Assembly (NCBI GenBank): GCA_016648135.1
Contig: JADDOH010002033.1
Span: 1 to 64,000 of the forward strand
Source of the DNA: Agrypnia vestita
Taxonomy: Eukaryota > Arthropoda > Insecta > Trichoptera > Phryganeidae
Direction: 5' to 3'
Length of the DNA stretch: 64,000 nucleotides
Below the pieces are notes generated by a model. The model searched no databases, had not been told where the DNA came from, and saw nothing but the letters and a program-made list of their open reading frames with translations. Below are positions 42,001-53,068 of the stretch, piece by piece. Position numbers and translations under genes: made by a program. Numbering within the stretch: the stretch's first letter is position 1; each line of letters begins with the position of its first letter.

Positions 42001-42760
42001 CATCCTACCATGGCAGAGGTGTAGGCTGAACACTTACATATATCCAACGACCGTAATAATAATCTTAACTCATTCATTAATAAACCTTTTTACCTATCTT
42101 ACCTTACCTTGTTTCTTAATTTTCTATATTGTCATACAAATACTAAAGTGCATATATAAAGAAGGATTGGCGGCATAAATATATTTTTAACATCCCCGTA
42201 CATTTTTGTACATATTATACAATTCCGAGCGGACAGTGCGCTGGCGCCGATAATACGCGTATTTAAATAAAGCCTTTGTTGTGATAAAACACGAGTTTTT
42301 TTGAAGTTATACTTCTTAAATTTTAATTGTAACGGAAGTTGCACTCGCAGCAAGTAGCGGAAATGCGAAACCATAAAGTTAGTTTTTAAAGTAAAAAAAT
42401 AACCTCAGGGTGTCTAACGGGACACTTGAATGGGGAATAAGGCTTGTGGCTAATTTTACGTTCTTGAAGTTGGACAATAGAGTAATTTCACTTTTTTTTT
42501 TAATAGAAATATCTTAACTTTGTTTTAGAAAATACGTTTATGAAAAAGATTTTCTTTTGAAATGTATATTAATTTAATGATTTAATTTTTTTTTTCATAT
42601 TAATATTAAAAAACGATTTTGAAAATCTCGATTTTAAACTCTCGCCAAAACGCTTATTTTCGCAAGTGACTTTTGGCATGTCTTTTTATGTCATCTGACG
42701 TAATGACGTTCATTCGTTTTTTTACAAAACAAGCCGCCTTTTTTGTAACGTGTGTCCATA
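42001..42760. other. interval without recognised genes
   Basis: AT-rich, no shared repeat seen. Confidence 0.35.
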
Positions 42761-42830
42761 ATGTCAGGGAAAAGGTTTTGTAAATATTATATGGTACCCA
42801 AATGTAGAAATTCATTCCTGAAAACTGAAA
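42761..42830 (+). pseudogene. possible THAP-domain start, decayed
   Basis: MSGKRFCKYYMVPKCRNSF shows the C-x(4-7)-C spacing of a THAP zinc finger start, but a stop follows after KTEK and no HP...W or AVPTIF-type motifs are visible. Confidence 0.2.
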
Positions 42831-43157
42831 AATGAATCCAACATTGAAGGGTAAATTTTCGGTAGGTTACCGTATTTTCCTTGTGAAAATCCGTCCTCCA
42901 TTATTTTAAATGTGTTCTTAGATAGTTATTTTATTAAAATAGGTTACAAAATCCAAAAAAAAATTCTTTGTACCACTTCAAGAATAAATATCAATCACTA
43001 AACTGCATTACAGTGTTATTAATTATATTTATCATCTCCCTAGACATCGTATTATTGTATTAATATATCATTTTTAACCATTGTGTATATATCAATGATC
43101 ACAATCACGCCGAAGAAGTATAACTTCTACCGCACGTACAATGAGTACACGCACGAT
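42831..43157. other. interval without recognised genes
   Basis: AT-rich, nothing recognised. Confidence 0.35.
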
Positions 43158-44291
43158 TTTTTTTTTGCTGCACTAGCTGGTTGGCCCGGCTTCGCGCGGG
43201 ACCATAATTCGGTAAGCATAGAATTGTGTTGACATCTCTTTTTTGCTGGTTTCGGCACCTGTGATTGGATTGCCTTGCTGGACCGTCTTCGCTTTGCCAA
43301 AATATCAACAGATATTTTAGCGCACAATCAGAGAGAACTTTCTCAAACTTTCTAAAGCATTCCGAAATCTTATAGAACTTCCTGAAATCTTCAAGAACTT
43401 TCCCTTTCCAGAACCTTCTAAAGCATTATAATTCTTTCTGGAACCTCTAGACCCACCGACGCACTCCCCCACTCAGTTTGGAACCTTATAGATCTTTCTG
43501 ATAGCTTGTAGAACTTTATCCTTCCAGAACTTTTTAGAACATTCTCGAACCCTCTAGAACTTTCCAGAACCTTTAAAACTCACTGACACACTCTGCAACT
43601 CAGTTTGGAACCTTATAGAACTTTCTGAAACTTTCTCCGTCCAGAACTTTCTAGAGCATTCTGGAATCTTCTCTTAATCTTCTAGAAACTTTTAGACTCA
43701 CCGATGAACTCAGCCACTCGGTTTGGAACCTTATAAAACCTTTTTAAACTTTCTCCTTCCAGAACCTTCTAAAGCATTCGAGAACCTTAATGAACATTCT
43801 GGAACCTTCTAGACTCACAGTCACTCTCCGCCACACTGTTTGGAACGTAAGAGAACATTCTTTAGAAGAATAAAGAATCTTCTACGACGTTCTCTTTCCA
43901 GAGAATTCTAGAACTTTATCAAACGTTCTGGAACCTTATAGAGTCACAGATACACTCCGTCACTTTGTCTGGAACCTTATAGAACTTTCGCTAATCTTCT
44001 AGAACTTTCTAGAGCGGATTTTTCCGGAACCTTCTAGACTTACCGACACAGTCGGCGGGCCCATTCTGGAACAATCTGAAGTATTTGCGGCCTTCCCATA
44101 ACAAAACAAGGTGCTAGAATGCACATTTTCGTCTCCCACTCCCACCCACGCTCAGCCACCCCCACCCAACTCGCACATTTTTAATGGGACACCAAGGGCT
44201 ATTCACCACCATAACCACCAGGTGGTGGTAGTATCTGGTTGTGAAGAAAACTTGGCGGATAGGGAAACACGGGTTTCTTTATATATATATA
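43158..44291 (+). repeat. heat-shock-element repeat, copy 2, longest
   Basis: It starts CACTAGCTGGTTGGCCCGG and consists of about five 90-170-bp internal units of the form CAGAACCTTCTAGA, ACTCACCGACACACTCCGCC, ACTCAGTTTGGAACCTTATA. It then has CCTTCCCATAACAAAACAA, a proline-rich-looking CCCACTCCCACCCAC tract, GACACCAAGGGCTATTCACC and a 3' end GGGAAACACGGGTTTCTTTA. It contains many alternating GAA/TTC groups; three-unit sites lie at 43389-43403, 43405-43419, 43536-43550 and 43556-43570. No ORF. Confidence 0.75.
43536..43570 (+). promoter_or_regulatory. two three-unit heat-shock elements
   Basis: GAA-TTC-GAA with 2-nt gaps at 43537-43549, and GAA-TTC-GAA at 43557-43569. Confidence 0.5.
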
Positions 44292-45576
44292 TAAGGTCCT
44301 TACATATGAAATTGGCGTTTTGCCGTACTGGAAAATTTGATCTCAAATATCTTCTCTTTGGTTAGGAATTTCAAATACAAATTTATACAGCTATTTACTC
44401 ATGTATTTGTGTTTTGAAAATTATAATTCATTTGTTTTTTCCTCAATTGTTTTTTTCTTTGCGTCACTCAGTTTACAAAATGAAAAACTTGAAATATCGC
44501 GTTATTTACGAGTACGAGTTCCACCGTGGCACCAGTGCTGCAGAAACGGCTCGAAGGATTAATGATGTGTATGGCGACGGTGCCGCAAAAGAAAACACAG
44601 TGCGTTTTTGGTTCCAACGTTTTCGTTCTGGAAATTTCGACCTGCAGAACAAGCCCCGTGGACGGCCGGAGACCAAAGTTGATAATGAAGAATTGAAGGC
44701 TATTGTGGAAGCGGATCCATCGCAAACCACATCCGAGTTAGCTGCAGGCTGCGGTGTTAGTGATAAAACTGTTTTAATCCACTTGAAGCAAATTGGTAAG
44801 GTGAAAAAGCTTGAAAGGTGGGTACCTCACGAATTGAGTGAAGCAAATCAACAAACGCGCGTTGACTGCTGCGTTGCATTACTCAACCGGCACAATAATG
44901 AAGGGATTTTAAATCGAATCATTACCTGTGATGAAAAGTGGATCCTGTACGATAATCGGAAGCGCTCATCGCAATGGCTGAACCCTGCCGAACCAGCCAA
45001 ACCATGCCCCAAGCGAAAATTGACTCCAAAAAAGTTACTTGTGAGCGTTTGGTGGACTAGTGCTGGTGTCGTTCACTACAGTTTCTTAAATCTGGCCAGA
45101 CGATTACGGCAGATGTCTATTGTCAGCAACTGCAAACCATGATGGAAAAGCTAGCTGCTAAACAACCGAGGCTGGTTAATCGCTCTAGGCCACTGCTGCT
45201 TCATGATAACGCTAGACCACACACTGCACAACAGACGGCTACCAAATTAGAGGAGCTTCAATTGGAATGTCTAAGACATCCACCGTACTCTCCGGACCTT
45301 GCCCCAACAGATTACCATTTTTTTCGAAATTTGGATAACTTCTTGCAAAGGAAAAAATTCAACTCCAATGGGGCAGTCCAAACCGCCTTCAAAGATTTTA
45401 TTGATTCCCCTCCGAATGGTTTTTTTAGTAAAGGGATCGATGAAATACCTATGAGATGGCAAAAGTGCATAGATAGCAATGGTACATACTTTGATTAAAT
45501 AAATATATTATAATAAAAAAAAATCGGCTTTATGTTCCTCCCATACTAAACGCCAATTTTATATGTAAAGACCTAA
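44292..45576 (+). mobile_element. full-length mariner element, copy 2, TSD TA
   Basis: The ends TAAGGTCCTTACATATG and the complement of TTAGGTCTTTACATATA are about 27-bp inverted repeats, each next to a TA. About 1.29 kb, the normal length for mariner. It is inserted into the AT-rich 3' end of the heat-shock-element repeat; the flanks AAAGAAACCCGTGTT (45582-45596) and its complement (44266-44280) form an outer inverted repeat. Confidence 0.93.
44480..45498 (+). pseudogene. mariner transposase (copy 2), single frameshift
   Basis: Start MKNLKYRVIYEYEF at 44480. The DNA-binding region (RGTSAAETARRINDVYG, FWFQRFRSGNFDLQNKPRG), WVPHEL, and first Asp in CDEKW lie in frame 1. Frame 2, open from before 45139 to 45498, has LLHDNARPHTA (second Asp) and YSPDLAPTDYHFF (third Asp); exactly 34 residues separate these two Asp, the DD34D spacing of mariner. 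One base is missing near 45083 (AGTTTCTT against AGCTTTCTT in copy 1), which shifts the frame after HYSFL. Apart from this, about 340 codons look intact, so this copy died very recently or is a young copy of a dead master. Confidence 0.92.
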
Positions 45577-45600
45577 TATATAAAGAAACCCGTGTTATAT

Positions 45601-45781
45601 ATATATTGATTATAAAAATTTGACATGATGAAATATGATACCTAAAGAAAGTGATCGAGTTTTATTAACTTTTAATCAATTAACAAAAAGTTAAAAGTAT
45701 TAAATAAGGTCCACGAACGTTGTTACGGGTGCGTTACTTTCTGAATCACGCTTACGGTAATTTGGCACGATCGCTCACTCG
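45601..45781. other. short interval before the tRNA gene
   Basis: Nothing recognised. It includes the tRNA 5' flank. Confidence 0.4.
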
Positions 45782-45854
45782 GGGGGCGTAGCTCAGATGG
45801 TAGAGCGCTCGCTTAGCATGTGAGAGGTACCGGGATCGATACCCGGCGCCTCCA
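45782..45854 (+). tRNA. tRNA-Ala (anticodon AGC)
   Basis: 73 nt with a full cloverleaf: acceptor GGGGGCG / CGCCTCC with one G-U pair, D-arm with box A TAGCTCAGATGG, anticodon stem CTCGC/GTGAG and loop TTAGCAT (AGC at 45815-45817), T-arm CCGGG/CCCGG with loop ATCGATA, and discriminator A. A T-run (TTTTT at 45862-45866) follows as RNA polymerase III terminator. The A34 is normally edited to inosine, reading GCU, GCC and GCA. It looks functional. Confidence 0.97.
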
Positions 45855-45936
45855 AATTAATTTTTATTTTTTGTCATCATTTTAAATTAAATATAAAACA
45901 ATTTTTATGTTTATTCGAGAATTAGCGGAAAATATT

Positions 45937-46202
45937 TTCTTACCATCCCGCCGTTTCTTGCGGGGTAGGCAGAGAACACTCTTCTATCCTGACTCCTGGA
46001 CACACCTTCGCATACAGACTCGACGATTGTTGACGCTCCTAACAGGACATCTTTCAGTATCTATCACGTCTTCCGTGGTCGCCCTCGCTTTCTGACGCCG
46101 TCAATACTTACGTCATATTTTTTCCTCATTCATTCATTCGCTCAACATGCCTGAACCTCTTTTAATTCTATTTTAATTTGATCATTTTTACTCTCTATCA
46201 TA
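45937..46202 (-). pseudogene. LINE 3' tail fragment
   Basis: The plus strand starts TTACCATCCCGCCGTTTCTT, the complement of the (K)RRDG(K) end of the C-terminal domain seen at 11637-12203. Codons for IVDA-like, RACMRR-like and HVER-like blocks can be followed on the minus strand with frameshifts. Confidence 0.55.
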
Positions 46203-46959
46203 AAATAAATGACTATTTATTTTGTTGAAACGTTAGTGTGAATGTTTTTTTTATTATTAACCTATAGGTAATTAATTAATTAACGTTAATTATTATTTTA
46301 GGAAAATTCTTGTCTTCGTCGGGGCGTCAGTCAGTCGTGGTACTCAACTCCCTCTTGGTCCGATGATGGTTTTCCCATCCTCATCGAATGTGCCACTGTC
46401 CCAGCAATTGTACCAGGAATACATAAACGTGAGAAGCACATTTTCAGTGTCCCGTCGGACGTCCGCTCATTTTACGAGGAAGTTGTGACTACTGCCGTTG
46501 CAGTCGCTCGTTGTCACCGGGAGCGCAGAAAGTCGAAGATACGAAATATAAATATTCTAAATTCTATTATATAAATAGTTGACATGTTTTAACGCGAGGG
46601 GCGCCTCGATTCGCGAAATATTGATTCCGTCTTCGGTTGTGAAACAACTTTATCAATTAACTTTGAATGGAAATATGTTCGAATACGAATGACTAAATGG
46701 AAACTAATTTAAATAAAAAGTATTGTTTGTAAAAAACGTGGTGTCGAGCGATATTCTAGGAGCGAAGTCACATATTTTAGAACTGTTTATCTACCATTCT
46801 TAATGAATGAACTGTTTTTTACCTAGTTCACCTTCACCCAAAAGATAAATAAATTTAAACAAAAAATAATAATCATTACTAGGTCTTTTCTTGCTAGCAA
46901 CGAATGTATTTTCTGTCATAATGGTTATTGTTATATCAAACAGATCGAAATGAGTTGTA
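46203..46959. other. interval without recognised genes
   Basis: 46320-46560 is more GC-balanced and carries TACCAGGAATACATAAACG and CCGGGAGCGCAGAAAG, members of a recurring motif (see findings). No ORF with recognisable similarity. Confidence 0.4.
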
Positions 46960-47660
46960 AAAAAAAGTAACCCATAAAAACCAAGTTTTTACTATACTCC
47001 CTTTCTTTGTAAAATATAACAATAATTAAAGACGAATTTAAACATATAACATAACACTAAACTTACAGAAATTTAATATATTTATAAAATGTTAGATATT
47101 TTGAGATGTCAAGATTTTGATAGATTCAATTATCATCAATATCGTATCTTATTAATTTCCAGCGTCAAATGATTTAGGCAGAATCAGATTTGAGTAATGT
47201 AGAATTCTTCAAAACTAAACAGAAATCTAAAAGAAATAAATTATTATTTGATTTTTTCCCAAAAAAAACAATTTTGCTGTCATCTGTGAACCAATTGTTT
47301 TGTAAATTTTCGAAATTCGTAGTGATGTACCTATTATACCGACGGAGTAATTAAAATTTAGAAAATATTCCGCGACGTTATCGGGCCGCCACGCCGTCGC
47401 GCCGTTGCTAAACAAATTTTTCTAATGATTCCAATTTGAAAAAAACAATAAAATTTCTAAAAATCCGAAATTATACTATAATTATTAATTTTTTTTTAAC
47501 GAAAATTTGATAGATTTTCTTGATCGTCGCCACGAGTCTGCTTGCCAAGTTTTAACTCGATTGGATCACGGGAAAAGGGTCAAAAATCGATCCAAAGTTT
47601 TTGTTGACGCAAGCAAGCAGACGCCACGAGTATATAATATAGCAATATAAAGGAAGTAAT
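46960..47660. repeat. family R unit, long form, about 700 bp
   Basis: It starts AAGTAACCCATAAAAACC, has the middle block ATATAACATAACACTAAAC and the GC-rich CCGCGACGTTATCGGGCCGC, and ends GATCCAAAGTTTTTGTT...GCAGACGCCACGAG. It parallels 9838-10190. Confidence 0.75.
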
Positions 47661-48404
47661 TAGCAAACCGTTCGCCAAATTATTAATAAATAATAAGTCG
47701 TCGTATTAGTGTCAAAATAGAATATAGAAATATAGATTGTAGAAATACTAAAGTCGTAAGTAATTTTTTTTTGTCCTTCCTTTATTGGAGTGTGCCACAT
47801 TACCCATACCCCCCGCCCATAAACACACATACAATTTGTCATTAAAATTTATATTTTTAGGGTATTTATTAATCACAGTGATTTAATATAATAACAATAT
47901 TAACAAAGATCATTTTTGAAATAAATAAAAAAGAAAAAAAATATTCGTTGATATAATATATTAAATACTAAACTTGTAGAATTTTATTTTTATTTATATT
48001 GAATCTATATATTTGTATGTTGTGGTTTTTTTCAAAAGAAACATTTATAAAAATGTAGTTTTTTCACTTTTATTCAAAATTATTCTTATTAAATTTTTAA
48101 CTACGTAAAAAATCTTTCTCCGAATTTTGTCGCATTTTTATTGTACTTAATTTTTTTTAACGGAATACATACATTAGAGGACCGGCCCTAGGAGATTCAA
48201 TGCCCCAAAGCAAAAACACTAGAAAGTAGGTAATTAATTTAATGAAAATTTCATTGTGCATGTATTGTTTCATGCATTCGAGCAAAACTAAAATCTGGCA
48301 AAGGAAACTTTATTTTATAATATTGACTGTGCGGAGGGTAAAACATGTGTGCGGAGACATTTTGGTAGGTGTGCGCGCGCACACGCGCACACCTTACAGG
48401 GAAC
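47661..48404. other. AT-rich interval, nothing recognised
   Basis: A short GC-alternating palindrome (GGTGTGCGCGCGCACACG) lies at about 48366-48390. No gene. Confidence 0.4.
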
Positions 48405-48715
48405 ATTGCTCGTAGCGTCTGCTTGTCTGTTGTCTGCCGAAAGTTTTTTGGATCGATTTTTAACCCTTTTTCCGTGATCCAATCGAGCTGAAACTTTGCA
48501 AGCAGACTCGTGGCAACGATCAAGAGGCTCTATCCAATTTTCGTTAAAAAAATTTAATAATTATAGTGTAATTTTGGATTTTTCAAATTTTTAATGGTAT
48601 TTTCATACAACTCAGTAAGTTGTATGAAAATACTCCGACGCATCTGGTAGACACGAAACCCGAAAATGAGAAAGAGAGTATTGTAAAAATTTGGTTTTTA
48701 TGGGTTACTTTTTTA
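48405..48715 (+). repeat. family R unit
   Basis: It has GTAGCGTCTGCTTGTCTG, CAATCGAGCTGAAACTTTGC, a perfect hairpin TTTTCATACAACT / AGTTGTATGAAAA at about 48599-48629, and the end GGTTTTTATGGGTTACTTTT. Confidence 0.75.
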
Positions 48716-48787
48716 TGTTTTTCTTTTCTGCGTGCTTTATTTTCTGATTAACCTTTCTATTTTTGATTTTGTACTTTGTTTTAATTA

Positions 48788-49554
48788 AGGTAGTGATACA
48801 CATGCTCACGTGAGCGTGCGCAGTATTGAGCTTCTTGAGCCATTGCTATTTAGTAGCATGTGTGTACTATATATACACATGCATAGTAATGAGTATGCTC
48901 ATTACTAGCACGCTCAAAATCAACCGCCGGTTGATTTATGAGCATTCTAATGTCATTCACCACGAGAAGGGGTATCTTTTGAGCATGTGTGAACAGGCTT
49001 GCTTATGAGCATGCTAATGTCATTCGCGGCTAGTATCGATTGTCAATGCGATCCTCTCAGCCCGTAACAAATGAAACAAATATGGCGCGTTGAGGAGATG
49101 ACAAAACACAACTTTTGTGAGTTATTATAGGAATCACGAATGTCTGTGGAATACTCCGTCACCACTATGTAAAAATAATATAGCACGAAATAATGTTTAT
49201 GAAACTTTATTAAAATACATGAATGATTCAAATCTTACAATAAAAATTATAAAAACGAAAATCAAAAATGTACGGGTGGAAACTCGGGAATTATTTTTAT
49301 TTATTGGTTCACTTGAATTTTCTATTTCACTTGAATTTTCTATTTCACTTGAATTTCTATTCCATTTTGAACAGGAGCGTCTCTATTCTATGGCAAAAGC
49401 ATGCCAGTAATAAGCATGTGTGCTTGATTGTTAGCTTTGAGCATGCTCATTCATGAGCATGCTTAAAATAAACATGCTAATAATGAGCAAGTGTGTACAG
49501 TTGTTAGAGCATGCTAATGAGCATGCTCAAAAATAAGCATGTGTATCAGTACCT
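48788..49554 (+). mobile_element. Harbinger-type element with MADF ORF, copy 2 (767 bp, TSD TTA)
   Basis: The termini AGGTAGTGATACACATGC and the complement of AGGTACTGATACACATGC, flanked by TTA (48785-48787, 49555-49557). The conserved palindrome is at 48917-48937. Confidence 0.8.
49117..49410 (+). CDS. MADF-domain protein of the transposon, 97 aa, copy 2
   Basis: YYRNHECLWNTPSPLCKNN, NNVYETLLKYMNDSNLT, IKTKIKNVRVETREL, then three near-identical SLEFSI units from a small in-frame expansion, and FHFEQERLYSMAKACQ. Compared with copy 1 the frame opens later: the sequence upstream (ATGGCGCGTTGAGG) has a stop, so this copy is N-terminally shortened. Confidence 0.5.
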   Translation: MSYYRNHECLWNTPSPLCKNNIARNNVYETLLKYMNDSNLTIKIIKTKIKNVRVETRELFLFIGSLEFSISLEFSISLEFLFHFEQERLYSMAKACQ

Positions 49555-49557
49555 TTA

Positions 49558-50302
49558 CATAATTAAGAAGATTTGGTGGGAGTGGGACAGTGAATGGAGT
49601 TTTGTTGGGCCTCTCCTTGCTGCTTTGCACTACTTGGCACGGAGATGACATTTAGAGAAAACAAAGCATTCTGGCGACGTAAGAGTGGGACCGATATGGG
49701 AGTTTTCGCTCATAAAACGATCCCGGGAATGCAGTGGGTCTCAATTCACTGTATTTTAACAAAGGGTGCGTTTCTGGTTCAAAAAAAATGTATAAGATAT
49801 TTTTATGTCGTCTATGCCCGCTCGTGTCTATGGTCGTGCTTCTATTATCGCTGTCAGACGCGCGCGCCCAAAACAACTCTTGACTCCTCTTTACTCCCGT
49901 GTGCCGTATTTATATTCGCTAATGCTCTGATATTGAAATTCCGAGACGTTTCCCGCGTTTTCGAGAAGTTCCTCGAGTTTTCCAGACTTTTGGAGATGTT
50001 TCTCGTAAACCGTAGATTATGCTAGGCCGTTCTGGAATCTTCGGTAGTATTGTGATCATTTCAGAACTGTCAATGGAACATGATTGCGTGATTCTTTTTA
50101 GCCTCGTTACAATAATGTTAAATTGGAGAGCTTGAAACATGAAAAATAATACCGCAACACTCAGTGTTATAAAAATTATTGTTTGTTTGAATTATTGGAG
50201 TAAAATAAAATAAACTATCATGAAAACGATTTTTCATTGACATTCTATATACAAATCGTATATTGGTAGTCGTTGATGAACAATTGAAAGACATTAAAAA
50301 TA
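49558..50302. other. interval without recognised genes
   Basis: 49680-49750 is related to the unnamed repeat at 29925-30010. A 143-codon frame at 49594-50025 has no domain I recognise and overlaps this repeat. Confidence 0.4.
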
Positions 50303-50555
50303 AACTAGCTGTGCCCGCGCGGCTTCGCACGCGTAAATTTTTAGTACACTGGATCATCAAAGAACTTTCGCGAAACTTCTAGAAAATTCTCCTTCCAAAA
50401 CTTTCAAGAAATGCACATCCACCCCCACCAAACTCGCATATTTTCGACGTGACACCAAGGGCTATCCACCACCATAAGCATCGGTGGGTGATTGTGGCTG
50501 GTTGTGGAGAAAACTTGCCGGGTAGGGAAACACGGGTTTCTTTTTATATATAATA
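50303..50555 (+). repeat. heat-shock-element repeat, copy 3, short
   Basis: It has the 5' end AACTAGCTGTGCCCGCGC, the six-unit array, and the 3' end (GACACCAAGGGCTATCCACC, GGGAAACACGGGTTTCTTTT), with the middle deleted. Confidence 0.8.
50362..50389 (+). promoter_or_regulatory. six-unit heat-shock element
   Basis: GAA-TTC-GAA-TTC-GAA-TTC, all gaps exactly 2 nt (50362, 50367, 50372, 50377, 50382, 50387). It is in the same place in the element as the array at 22946-22973. Confidence 0.65.
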
Positions 50556-51249
50556 TATTGATAACTTAACGTTTGTTTACGTTTTAGAGCTTTCAGATTG
50601 GTTGAATTTATTAATTCCAAACCTGTCAAACTTAAAAACATCAAAATTGACGGCGTTACAATGTTATAAATTACTGTCAAGATAGCGAGATAGCAATGAT
50701 TTATATTTTTAGGATACGGCCGAATATCATTAAAATTGTTTTAAAAATAAGATTTTTAGGGGAACGGTAAATTTTAGGTAGGTACGCCTTAAAGCAGCGG
50801 TGTTCAATCTTTTTCAGTCTTCGGGCCACATATATATGTTTGCTAAGTTACGCGGGCCGCAACATTATACTGATATGTCGAAAAAAAATCTTATAGGGAA
50901 AAAAGTATTCATTGATTCAAGATTAGGGTATCGTCTATTGATTAATCAACAAATATATATTTAACTATAACAGATTGATAGTAATGCCTACTAATCTTTT
51001 ATCTTCCTACATGAAATTTATTTTCATTATATCTATATACTCAAAATAAAATAATGAAAAAAATAAAATTCAAAATTAACATCCATCGTATATTTTTGTA
51101 TAGCGTCTTAACAAAAATAATAGATTAACAAACGCATACGAAAATATGATTTATGAGTACGGATTCATGAGTACCTTATTACAGGTGTAACAAGGGACGA
51201 AATTATAAAAAGAATAAACGTCCAGAGTTGCTTAGACCACATTGTGGCA

Positions 51250-51555
51250 GGAAACCATACGTAAGTTTTTATTATACTCCCTTTCTTTGTAAATTAAGAG
51301 TTTACCATCACGTAATAATTGATTGACTGAAAATGAAACGTGTCTAGAAAAAAATCTAAAATTATACTATAATTAATTTTTTTTAAACGAAAATATGTTA
51401 GATCATTTTTATCGTCGCCACGAGCCTGCCTGCAATGTTTAACTCGATTGAATCACGGCAAAAGGGTTAAAAATCGATCCAAAGTTTTTTCGGCAGATAA
51501 GCAGACAAGCCGACAAGCAGATGCTACGAATTAAAAGAAAGGGAGTAAAAATACA
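51250..51555. repeat. family R unit
   Basis: GTTTTTATTATACTCCCTTT and GAAAGGGAGTAAAAA are its ends, with the box CGATCCAAAGTTTTTTCGG between. Confidence 0.7.
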
Positions 51556-51873
51556 ATATCGATTTGTATAGAGATTTGGATTTACTCAAAATATTGTGTG
51601 AATTATTTGAATAATAAAAAGGTATTTATTTTTATTTAATTATTTATTTCTATTTAATTTTAAGTATCAAATTTTGTTTGTACTGTGCCTGTCTCACTAG
51701 AAATATCTGTGTTGAGACAGGCATACTTAACAATATTGTGTAGGTTCAAAACATAGTAAATAGATAATAAAGTGCTTAAAGTAACATAATAGAAAATATA
51801 TCATATATATGAGGTTATATTGTGTTTGTGTAAGTGTGCCTATTTTATCTCTCCCCTTGTTTCGGATCCACTG

Positions 51874-52916
51874 TTATATTTTGTATTTTATGTTAGAGTT
51901 GTAAATTGTGGTTAGCCCGGATTGTTTTAATTCGTCAAGCATGCAATGAAGTAATTTGGGTCCAAAATAGTTATAGCTCCTTTGTCCATACGTGGTATGT
52001 AACCTTGGGATTTGTAGATTGAGTTTGTTTGACCGTGTGGTAATTATTGTTTGAGTTGGTTTAAACTGTGTATTTTTGTGTTTGTATGTGTATTTAAGAG
52101 TAGTATTCGCATAAATTTGTTTTATATCGAATACGTCGAATTTGTTGAATATTTCACCTGTCCTTGTTAAAATTGAGGTTTTGAGAATTACTTTCATAGC
52201 AATTTTTTGAGTTGCAATAATTGGATGGAGTGCACTCATAGTTGCTTCTCCCCATGCAGTTATGCCGTGTTCTATAATTGATTGGCAGATTGCGAAGTAT
52301 ATCATTTTTAGGAGTTTAATTTTAAGAAAGTTTCTAATATTACGCAGAAAAAAAAAGTATTTTTTTTATTTTGTTTGAGATGTGTTGTGTGTGGAGATTC
52401 CATTTGAGATGAGCATCGATTATAATACCTAAATATTTAATTTGATCAGTATGTTCAATGTAGGGACATATACAAATTTCAGTGTTGAAGTTGGAGCAAC
52501 CGTGTACTTTTATATTGTGTTCAGACGATGGTTGACCATTTATATTTATGCTGGATGTTATATATTTAGTTTTATTATTATTAAGTGTTAAGGTGTTACT
52601 GTCTAGCCATTTTTTTACAGTACATATATCCTTTTTAGATTTTTTAAATACTGACGACCATGTATTTGCTTGGAATTGCAGCACAGTGTCATCGGCGAAA
52701 CAAATAACACTACCATCAATGGGTATATTACAGATGTCATTAATGTAGATTAAGAACATTATTGGCCCTAATATACTACCCTGGGGGACTCCGAATTTAG
52801 TGACTAGAGGTTTACTTGTAGTGTTTTTTATTCTAACTCTTTGGTTCCTGTCCGAGATGTAACTTTCAAACAATTTTAGTTCTTTTCCGGAGATACCAAT
52901 TTTGTTAATATTTTTA
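51874..52916 (-). pseudogene. jockey-type reverse transcriptase, 3' half
   Basis: The first part (52916-52340) reads LFESYISDRNQRVRIKN, KFGVPQGSILGPIMFLIY (motif B, GVPQGSILGP), ICFADDTVLQFQ (catalytic FADD, motif C), DSNTLTLNNNKTKYI and IKYLGIIIDAHLKW. After a frameshift in an A/T run near 52350, the second (52305-51874) reads MIYFAICQSIIEHGITAWGE, ATQKIAMKVIL and LQIPRLHTTYGQRSYNYFGP. The 5' half, with motif A and the endonuclease, is missing. The catalytic Asp pair is intact. Confidence 0.8.
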
Positions 52917-52947
52917 CTGTAAATGACGAATTTCTAGTAAGGAGCAA

Positions 52948-53068
52948 CACTAACATGTATACACAGTACAGTAGTTTGGACGAGAAAAAAGTAATATTTA
53001 TAGATTTCAAAAAAGCATTCGACACACTGGAACGCAAAATTTTACTGACAGTAATGGATGAACGTGGA
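52948..53068 (+). pseudogene. short RT motif A fragment from another LINE
   Basis: NMYTQYSSLDEKKVIFIDFK, KAFDTLERKILLTVMDERG, then a stop. FIDFKKAFDTLER is RT motif A. It faces the opposite way from the RT at 51874-52916 and is not its missing half, since the orientation is reversed. Confidence 0.65.

Noticed and set aside
48251..48523. 90-codon minus-strand frame ending in a family R unit
   Set aside because: Antisense to a repeated non-coding unit, no domain, frame not kept in other units.
49594..50025. 143-codon frame as a gene
   Set aside because: Its middle overlaps a repeat that occurs antisense at 29925-30010, and the reading frame is not shared between the two.
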